Both the position numbers and the translations under genes were made by a program. This document shows positions 1-4,643 of a stretch of DNA of 9,348 nucleotides, piece by piece (position 1 is the first letter of the stretch; each line of letters opens with the position of its first letter). This DNA is from Leptofilum sp041987425. GTDB lineage: Bacteria > Chloroflexota > Anaerolineae > Promineifilales > Promineifilaceae. A model generated the notes under the pieces. It worked only from the letters and a program-made list of their open reading frames with translations. It did not search any database and was not told the DNA's origin. The DNA lies in assembly GCA_041987425.1 (NCBI GenBank), contig JBHIWP010000239.1:1-9348 (forward strand), read 5' to 3'.

Positions 1-1
1 C

Positions 2-634
2 AATCATCAATCGTGGGTCGATATTTTTGTGTTGCAGCACGTTTTTAATAAGCGTATCCCCTTCCTCAAGTTTTTCCTCAAGCAGGAGCTTATCTGGATT
101 CCGGTGATAGGGTTGGCCTGGTGGGTGCTGGACTTTCCCTTTATGAAGCGCTATTCAAAACAGAAGTTAGCCCGCCACCCGGAGCTGCGCGGCAAGGATC
201 TGGAGACGACGCGCCAGGCCTGCGAAAAGTTTAAGACTACGCCCGTATCGGTGATGAATTTCTTGGAGGGAACGCGCTTTACGGCAGCCAAGCACCACAG
301 GCAGGAGTCTCCGTATCAGCATCTGCTCAAGCCAAAGGCGGGGGGGATTGGCCTGGTGCTTGGGGCAATGGGTGAGCAAATTACAATGATGCTCGATGTG
401 ACGATCATTTATCCGCACGGCTCCCCTACGGCCTGGGAGTTTTTCAGTGGCCGCGTGCCTGAGATTGAGGTGATGGTGCAAAAACGGCCGATTCCCCCCG
501 AATTCCGCAACCAGGACTATCAAAACAATCCGCAGTTTCGCGAGACGTTCCAGGCGTGGGTGCGAGAGTTGTGGTGGGAGAAAGACGCACTGATAGACGG
601 CCGTCTTTCAGCTCATAAGCGGGATGCCGGATAA
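2..634 (+). CDS. PlsC/YihG-type acyltransferase, 5' end outside window
   Basis: A membrane-associated glycerolipid acyltransferase that probably moves an acyl chain from acyl-CoA or acyl-ACP to a lysophosphatidate-like acceptor. The reading frame is open from base 2, so the gene starts before the window; an internal TTG at 29 is not a credible start. The first visible residues, NHQSWVD, are the catalytic HX4D block (His2, Asp7 of the visible part). They are followed by the FPFMKR segment (46-51), the EGTR substrate-binding block (90-93) and a VTIIYP block (134-139). The order, and the run IPFLKFFLKQELIWIPVIG, resemble the E. coli YihG / LCLAT1-like branch more than classical PlsC. 210 residues are visible and roughly the first third is missing. 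It ends 31 bp from the stop of the convergent gene, with no clear terminator hairpin between them. The exact substrate cannot be read from sequence. Confidence 0.85.
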   Translation, partial: NHQSWVDIFVLQHVFNKRIPFLKFFLKQELIWIPVIGLAWWVLDFPFMKRYSKQKLARHPELRGKDLETTRQACEKFKTTPVSVMNFLEGTRFTAAKHHRQESPYQHLLKPKAGGIGLVLGAMGEQITMMLDVTIIYPHGSPTAWEFFSGRVPEIEVMVQKRPIPPEFRNQDYQNNPQFRETFQAWVRELWWEKDALIDGRLSAHKRDAG

Positions 635-665
635 AATTTGACAGTACTTCTGGGGAAAGGGCTAT

Positions 666-1157
666 TTAACTACTGGCTGAGGCGGCGGTACCGGCGGCAA
701 ACTGCAACAAGGTCTGCTTCAATTCTCTGATCGGTTCAGGAATATTCTGGCGGTTGTTGGTTGTTATGCTGTGGTTCATCAGGCCCACAATTAGCTGAAG
801 TTTAAGGTGAAGGGCGTGTAAAGCTACATAGTAATCGACCGTTTGGGCGGTAATGAAGCCTTTCTCGACCATGATATGCCCAAGCTGCTGGCGTCGCCCC
901 TCGGCCATCTGATCTCTTTGTTCTTGTAATGTTTCATTAAGCTGCTGAAGCGTCAACAGGTTCATTTCAACAAGGTATTCACCGATCCGTGGCGAAACAA
1001 GTGGCAAGGCAATCTCGGTATCTCTATCCCCGTGCATCAGAGCCTGTTCAATGAGATGGCCCGCGAGTTGAAACTCCAGCCCACACGCTGAGCAAGCGCT
1101 TTTCGACTGATCGATAACCTGATCACAGCCCGGGCAATAAAGTTTTTCAGAGTTCAT
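666..1157 (-). CDS. Zinc-ribbon + MshEN (GspE-N-like) small protein, possible c-di-GMP receptor
   Basis: A 163-residue soluble protein with no catalytic domain. Residues 8-25 form a zinc ribbon (C8PGC11 ... C22SAC25). Residues 57-114 hold two consecutive 24-residue units typical of the N-terminal domain of GspE/PilB/MshE ATPases: RIGEYLVE at 57-64 and QLGHIMVEKG at 91-100, separated by 10 residues. In MshE this double motif binds c-di-GMP. Here the pattern is degenerate (Asn66 for Gly in unit 1, Gln91 for Arg in unit 2, His114 for the closing Gln), so binding is less certain than in the fused kinase at 3400. Start choice: the frame extends to an ATG at 1175 overlapping the upstream stop (TGATG), but the ATG at 1157 has a strong GGAGG six bases upstream, so I use 1157. 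It is second in an operon behind the PAS-GAF kinase and is probably a sensor or adaptor partner for it (inference). Confidence 0.85.
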   Translation of the reverse strand: MNSEKLYCPGCDQVIDQSKSACSACGLEFQLAGHLIEQALMHGDRDTEIALPLVSPRIGEYLVEMNLLTLQQLNETLQEQRDQMAEGRRQQLGHIMVEKGFITAQTVDYYVALHALHLKLQLIVGLMNHSITTNNRQNIPEPIRELKQTLLQFAAGTAASASS

Positions 1158-1163
1158 TAGTTG

Positions 1164-1168
1164 CCTCC
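1164..1168 (-). promoter_or_regulatory. Shine-Dalgarno deciding the start at 1157
   Basis: Minus-strand GGAGG lies six bases before the ATG at 1157 and overlaps nothing else. It favours this start over the in-frame ATG at 1175, which has only a distant GAGGTG-like sequence inside the upstream coding region. Confidence 0.75.
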
Positions 1169-1174
1169 AAAGCA

Positions 1175-2860
1175 TCAGGCCGTTAGCACCTCGTTGGCTA
1201 TGCCACCAGGCAAGGAGATAAAAAAGGTGCTGCCCATTTTTTCGCCTTCACTCTCAGCCCAGATACGGCCGTCATGGGCATTAACGATTGCCTCGCAAAG
1301 AGCTAAGCCAATCCCTGCGCCTACCTTTGCCTCCGCTGATCCTCTATCGAGTTGGTAAAACCGCTGAAAGATACTCTCAAGCATGGCAGGCGGGATGCCT
1401 CTCCCTTCATCAGACACTGAAATAATCAGTTCGCTGGCGATGGCATGGGCAGAAACCTTAATTTCCTGTTCGGCTTGACTAAATTTGATCGCATTGTCGA
1501 GAAGGTTGGAGATGACCTGGTTCAATAAGTTTCTATCGGCATATAGATTTGGCAGACTGGCATCCAGGTCTAGCTTTAACTTTATTTCTTTATTCGCCGC
1601 CAAAATTTGCCAGGAATCTATAATTTCTTGCAAAAATTCAGCAGCGTTAATATCTTGCTGCATCAAATTAGCTTTGTCAACCTTTTTCAGCGTGAATAGA
1701 GATTGAACCATTGTCAGTAATTGATCTCCCTTCTTTTCTAAAATGCCAATCGCCTGCTGCTGTTCCTCTGTAAGCGGCCCCAGCAGGCCCTGGTGCAGCA
1801 TTTCTGTATACCCCATGATTATGCCTAAGGGGGAACGAAGTTCATGAGAAACGGTTTGTAGCTGCTGCTGATTTGTGCGAAGCAGATTTTGTAAATTTTC
1901 GTTGCTGCTTTCTAGCCGTCTTCGCAGCCAAGCCTGCCTCAGAGCAACGGTTAGCAGCTTGGCTACCTCTTGCACAATTGGTTGTTGAGCAAGGCGAAAC
2001 GCGGCAGGTCTTCGATCTGCCAGCAGCATTGTTCCAATAAAGCGACCCTCAACATTTAAAGGGATGTTCCAGACGGACTCCATATGGCCCAACGAGAGGC
2101 GGGCCAGCGCATCATACAAAAGGGGCGTCATCTGCGCGTCTGACGTGACAAAGTGTTGCTTGAAGTAATCCTGAACGTCGGGTGCCAATTGCGAAAAGTT
2201 ATTCAGGCTTTGTTTCTGCACGTCCGTGGCGTCGCTGCCCGATGTAGCCAGGAGGCTCATTTTTTCCAGGTTTACATCGTACGAAACGATGCAGGCAAAG
2301 CTGTTTGGAATCAGCATGGGCAATTGATTTAGCACAAATTGGGCAATCTGACCGGGGTGTTGGGCAATCAAAATTGATTTGCTAATGGCGTTGAGCACTT
2401 TAAAACGCCTGGCGTTTTGCCGCAAGGACTCTTCTTGCTGGCGCTGCACAGTTACATCGTGCAAGATAAAAATTCTATCGACCCGTTGGCTCCATTTATT
2501 TTGGCTGGTTCTACGGGTGCGCAGCAGAAGATGCTTGTCCAGAATGGCATCGTATTCCTGGCGCGTGAGCAAACTGTGGGGATTCGCTTCTTGCCGGGCC
2601 TCCTGGTAGAAGTTTTCCAGGTAACAGGCCTGATCACAAGACGGATGAAGAAGGCTATGAAGATGAATCCCCACTACCTGGGTTACGGCGATTCCTGTCC
2701 AATCTTCAACGGCACGATTTGCGCGAATGACTTTGCCAGCGTCGTCGACGACACAAATGAGCTCTGGCAGAGCATCTACGGCCGCTTCCCACTGCTGTTT
2801 TGCCTGCTCCACTTGATTGAACAGCGTATCAGGGGATTCATTGATGGTTTGTTGGTTCAT
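1175..2860 (-). CDS. Soluble PAS-GAF sensor histidine kinase
   Basis: A 561-residue hybrid-free histidine kinase with no membrane segment, so it probably senses a cytoplasmic signal. Order: N-terminal PAS domain (about 22-140, containing ELICVVDDAGKVIRANRA); GAF domain (about 150-312, ending in the IPLNVEGRFIGTMLLADRR core); short coiled coil (about 312-335); HisKA with the phospho-acceptor His339 in VSHELRSPLG; HATPase_c with N box around SNLLDNAIKFS (451-461), G1 DEGRGIP (484-490), F box FQRFYQ (498-503) and G2 GAGIGLA (514-520). All catalytic boxes are intact. The ATG at 2860 has AAGAGAG seven bases upstream. It is the first gene of a minus-strand operon with the zinc-ribbon/MshEN protein (17 bp between its stop and the chosen start), and its leader carries a GEMM-I riboswitch. 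No response regulator is adjacent. The PAS and GAF ligands cannot be inferred. Confidence 0.95.
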   Translation of the reverse strand: MNQQTINESPDTLFNQVEQAKQQWEAAVDALPELICVVDDAGKVIRANRAVEDWTGIAVTQVVGIHLHSLLHPSCDQACYLENFYQEARQEANPHSLLTRQEYDAILDKHLLLRTRRTSQNKWSQRVDRIFILHDVTVQRQQEESLRQNARRFKVLNAISKSILIAQHPGQIAQFVLNQLPMLIPNSFACIVSYDVNLEKMSLLATSGSDATDVQKQSLNNFSQLAPDVQDYFKQHFVTSDAQMTPLLYDALARLSLGHMESVWNIPLNVEGRFIGTMLLADRRPAAFRLAQQPIVQEVAKLLTVALRQAWLRRRLESSNENLQNLLRTNQQQLQTVSHELRSPLGIIMGYTEMLHQGLLGPLTEEQQQAIGILEKKGDQLLTMVQSLFTLKKVDKANLMQQDINAAEFLQEIIDSWQILAANKEIKLKLDLDASLPNLYADRNLLNQVISNLLDNAIKFSQAEQEIKVSAHAIASELIISVSDEGRGIPPAMLESIFQRFYQLDRGSAEAKVGAGIGLALCEAIVNAHDGRIWAESEGEKMGSTFFISLPGGIANEVLTA

Positions 2861-2875
2861 TACAATACTCTCTTA

Positions 2876-2955
2876 GGCGGTTCGGCCATCATACGATTAC
2901 TATCGCTTAGATCCGTAACTTTGCGTCCCCCTCTTTCGAGAGGTTTGCCGTTTCT
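2876..2955 (-). ncRNA. GEMM-I (cyclic di-GMP-I) riboswitch aptamer
   Basis: Read on the minus strand, the leader of the PAS-GAF kinase contains the GEMM-I landmarks in order: GGCAAACC (2949-2942); a 6-bp stem CCTCTC/GAGGGG closed by a GAAA tetraloop (2937-2934); GGGACGCAAAG (2929-2919); ACGGATCTAAG (2916-2906); a 5-bp hairpin GCGAT-AGTA-ATCGT (2906-2893); then TATGA and GGCCGAACCG (to about 2878). The UCUAAG/UAUGA pair is an 11-nt tetraloop receptor in which the usual C-G pair is replaced by U-A, a compensated change. In V. cholerae Vc2 numbering (from memory) the ligand-contacting G20 corresponds to the first G of GGCAAACC, which favours c-di-GMP over 3',3'-cGAMP. The outermost closing helix is not obvious. 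The aptamer ends a few bases before the kinase Shine-Dalgarno and no terminator hairpin follows, so control of translation initiation is the more likely mode. Confidence 0.93.
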
Positions 2956-2967
2956 TTAGGTTTGCAA

Positions 2968-2996
2968 ATTATTTTTTCTTTTTCCTTTGTGTCTAA
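2968..2996 (-). promoter_or_regulatory. Possible promoter of the riboswitch-kinase operon
   Basis: On the minus strand AATAAT (2973-2968) is preceded, after 17 bases, by TTAGAC (2996-2991). The predicted transcription start would fall around 2960, just upstream of the aptamer, which is where one expects it. The -35 match is poor and the region is A-rich, so this is tentative. Confidence 0.35.
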
Positions 2997-3103
2997 CGAG
3001 ATGTCAGGAGAACAAATGTATTTTTGAGGATGTGGCCTGACTACCGAGCTCACGCTTTTCAGGAACGGTTTCCCATATTAAACAATCGTGCTTTTAGAGT
3101 AGC

Positions 3104-3151
3104 GAATAGGCGGTGGCATTGGAATAGGCGATCAATCCCACCACCTTATTC
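3104..3151. repeat. Imperfect inverted repeat containing a direct repeat
   Basis: GAATAGG (3104-3110) and GGTGG (3112-3116) pair with CCACC (3138-3142) and CTTATTC (3145-3151), giving a 12-bp interrupted stem with one G-T pair around a 21-base loop. The nonamer GAATAGGCG also occurs twice in direct orientation (3104-3112 and 3122-3130), 18 bases apart. It could be a regulator-binding site or an RNA structure; no T-tract follows, so it is not an intrinsic terminator. Confidence 0.45.
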
Positions 3152-3314
3152 CTATCCTGCAAGGGCCGGTTTTTAGGTTAAGCAATAAGAGAATAGTACT
3201 GGTTGAATGGCATGTAACAATTTTTGTAAGAATCAGCGATTAAAAGGATTGTACCAAGTTTTTCTCTGGAAAAGTCAAAAGGCCGGAGCTGCCCCTTTAG
3301 ACAAGACAATTCCA

Positions 3315-3320
3315 TATAAT
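3315..3320 (+). promoter_or_regulatory. Possible -10 box for the MshEN-kinase gene
   Basis: A perfect TATAAT about 80 bases before the start codon. No good -35 hexamer sits at 16-18 bases (a TAGACA at 3298-3303 is too close). If used, transcription would begin near 3327 and give a leader of about 70 bases containing both small hairpins before the gene. Confidence 0.35.
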
Positions 3321-3354
3321 TGCGTTTGTTTAGCGGCTTAGCAGTTTTCGCTTT

Positions 3355-3370
3355 GTAAGATCTATCTTAC
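3355..3370. repeat. Perfect 7-bp inverted repeat (GTAAGAT-CT-ATCTTAC)
   Basis: Perfectly symmetric site 30 bases upstream of the MshEN-kinase start codon. It could be a dimeric regulator operator or, with the next inverted repeat, a structured leader. Confidence 0.5.
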
Positions 3371-3372
3371 TG

Positions 3373-3388
3373 TGAATCGGTTGATTCA
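3373..3388. repeat. Perfect 6-bp inverted repeat (TGAATC-GGTT-GATTCA) next to the ribosome binding site
   Basis: A tetraloop hairpin that ends two bases before the GGGGG Shine-Dalgarno (3391-3395) of the kinase at 3400, and starts two bases after the previous inverted repeat. Its position would let folding or protein binding affect ribosome access. Confidence 0.5.
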
Positions 3389-3399
3389 TTGGGGGAATA

Positions 3400-4569
3400 A
3401 TGCCATCTCTCTATTCGGTTAAGCCAGGCTTTCCAAATTTACGCTGTCCGCAATGTAAAACGCCTTTATGTTCTAACGTACGCAACTGCCCAGGCTGCCA
3501 GGCAAATTTGGGCATTGCAGCTGTAAAGGAAAGGACACGGATTAACACGGCCGTTTCCCACTCCACGCCGCTTTTTTGCCCAGAAATGCTTTTCCCTCGC
3601 CTTGGCGAGCATCTAATAAGAGAAGGTTTAATCACTACGCGGGAGCTGAACGAGGCGCTTACGCAGCAAAAACAGCGGGCAGCGAAAGGCGAATCTATCC
3701 TGTTGGGCAATTTGCTGGTTGAAAAGGGCCTCATCGACAGGAAGCAGCTTGATACGGCCGTTACAAAGCAGGTGATTAAGCTCAAAGCTGCGCTGGAGCA
3801 GTCAAACAGCCGATTGAGAAGCCGCGTGGCTGAGCACGTGGCGAAGCTGGAAGAAACGATGGTCCAGCTCAACCAGCTCGACGCCATGAAAAGCAATTTT
3901 GTGGCCAACGTTTCTCATGAGCTTCGCACGCCGCTGGCCGTGCTGGTTGGGCATCTTGATCTATGGTCGCGTGAGTCCATGGGAGAGCTGTCTGCTGACC
4001 AGCGGGAGTCAATTCAAAGCATGACAAATGCCACCCGGCGACTGTGGGACTTAATTGAAGATTTGCTGCAATTCTCTTCCGCTGCGTCTGGAGACATGAC
4101 GTTGAGTTTAGAGCGCTTTCCTATTAAGCAATCTGTGAACTCGGCCGTTTCGCAAAAGAAACCGCAGGCCACCGACCGCCAGGTGCTCTTGAATACCAAA
4201 ATCATGGCCGATCTGCCGCAAGTCTATGCCGACCAGGAAAAGATTACCTGGGTTGTGGGGCAGCTGCTCGATAACGCCATTAAATTTACGCCACCAAAAG
4301 GCAAAGTGATGGCCTATGTATGCCAAAAGGCCGACAAGGTCCAAATCAACGTGGTGGACAGCGGCATTGGCATTCCCGCCGGGCGCATCAAAGAAATGTT
4401 CCAATCGTTTCACCAGCTTGAAGAATCGGCAACGCGCCACTATGAAGGCATGGGGCTGGGCCTGGCAATGGCCCAAAAGATCTTGTCTGCGCACGGTTCA
4501 AGAATCCAGGTGCGCTCTCGCGTTGGCGTAGGTTCGCGCTTCGCTTTTTCACTGCCCTATCGTCACTAA
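3400..4569 (+). CDS. Zinc-ribbon-MshEN-histidine kinase fusion, candidate c-di-GMP-sensing kinase
   Basis: A 389-residue soluble kinase. Residues 16-33 form a zinc ribbon (C16PQC19 ... C30PGC33, extra C24). Residues 67-124 are an MshEN domain: unit 1 (67-90) starts RLGEHLIREGLI, ends in Gln90 and matches every conserved position of the 24-residue c-di-GMP motif known from MshE; unit 2 (101-124) starts LLGNLLVEKGLI and ends in Gln124, with Leu for the leading Arg and Val121 for Leu. The two are separated by 10 residues, where MshE has five. A coiled coil (about 128-165) leads to HisKA with His173 in VSHELRTPLA, then HATPase_c with DNAIKF (291-296), G1 DSGIGIP (320-326), F region FQSFHQL and G2 GMGLGLA (350-356). 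All catalytic boxes are intact. The N-terminal half is a paralogue of the standalone protein at 666-1157. The GGGGG Shine-Dalgarno is close (four bases) to the ATG. That c-di-GMP controls the kinase is inference. Confidence 0.93.
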   Translation: MPSLYSVKPGFPNLRCPQCKTPLCSNVRNCPGCQANLGIAAVKERTRINTAVSHSTPLFCPEMLFPRLGEHLIREGLITTRELNEALTQQKQRAAKGESILLGNLLVEKGLIDRKQLDTAVTKQVIKLKAALEQSNSRLRSRVAEHVAKLEETMVQLNQLDAMKSNFVANVSHELRTPLAVLVGHLDLWSRESMGELSADQRESIQSMTNATRRLWDLIEDLLQFSSAASGDMTLSLERFPIKQSVNSAVSQKKPQATDRQVLLNTKIMADLPQVYADQEKITWVVGQLLDNAIKFTPPKGKVMAYVCQKADKVQINVVDSGIGIPAGRIKEMFQSFHQLEESATRHYEGMGLGLAMAQKILSAHGSRIQVRSRVGVGSRFAFSLPYRH

Positions 4570-4632
4570 TATTTTACGGGCCAGCCTTTAACGGATTTAG
4601 CCCTAATGTTTGTTAGTAGTATTTGTTAGCAA

Positions 4633-4637
4633 GGGAG
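4633..4637 (+). promoter_or_regulatory. Shine-Dalgarno deciding the protease start at 4644
   Basis: GGGAG lies six bases before the ATG at 4644. The frame is open from a TTG at 4623, but that codon has no ribosome binding site of its own and lies upstream of this sequence. Confidence 0.75.
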
Positions 4638-4643
4638 CCAACA

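Larger units (their letters stand above)
2861..3399. other. Divergent intergenic region between the two kinase genes
   Basis: 539 bp without a credible coding region. The kinase-proximal left part is the riboswitch leader. The middle (about 3000-3250) holds one imperfect long hairpin with a short direct repeat and otherwise nothing I recognise. The right part holds a TATAAT box and two small perfect inverted repeats immediately before the start of the second kinase. No second GEMM aptamer (no GCAAACC or ACGCAAAG core) is seen on the plus strand. Confidence 0.7.

Noticed and set aside
635..665. A shared terminator between the convergent acyltransferase and zinc-ribbon genes.
   Set aside because: No inverted repeat of useful length is visible in the 31-bp gap.
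1158..1175. Start of the zinc-ribbon protein at 1175 through a TGATG overlap with the kinase stop.
   Set aside because: The GGAGG six bases before the ATG at 1157 is a far better initiation signal, and the zinc ribbon begins after it. Coupled initiation at 1175 is not excluded.
2862..2894. A ten-codon upstream frame (MMAEPPKRVL) from an ATG in the riboswitch receptor strand, ending in TAATG at the kinase start.
   Set aside because: There is no ribosome binding site, and the ATG is explained by the conserved tetraloop-receptor sequence. The overlap with the kinase start is probably chance.
2417..2959. A 180-codon plus-strand frame opposite the PAS-GAF kinase and its leader.
   Set aside because: It lies antisense to well-supported kinase coding sequence and the riboswitch, and its translation has no recognisable domain.
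3281..3298. A possible terminator hairpin (AAAGG...CCTTT) in the intergenic region.
   Set aside because: The stem is only five pairs with a weak T-tract, and there is no gene upstream that needs termination there.
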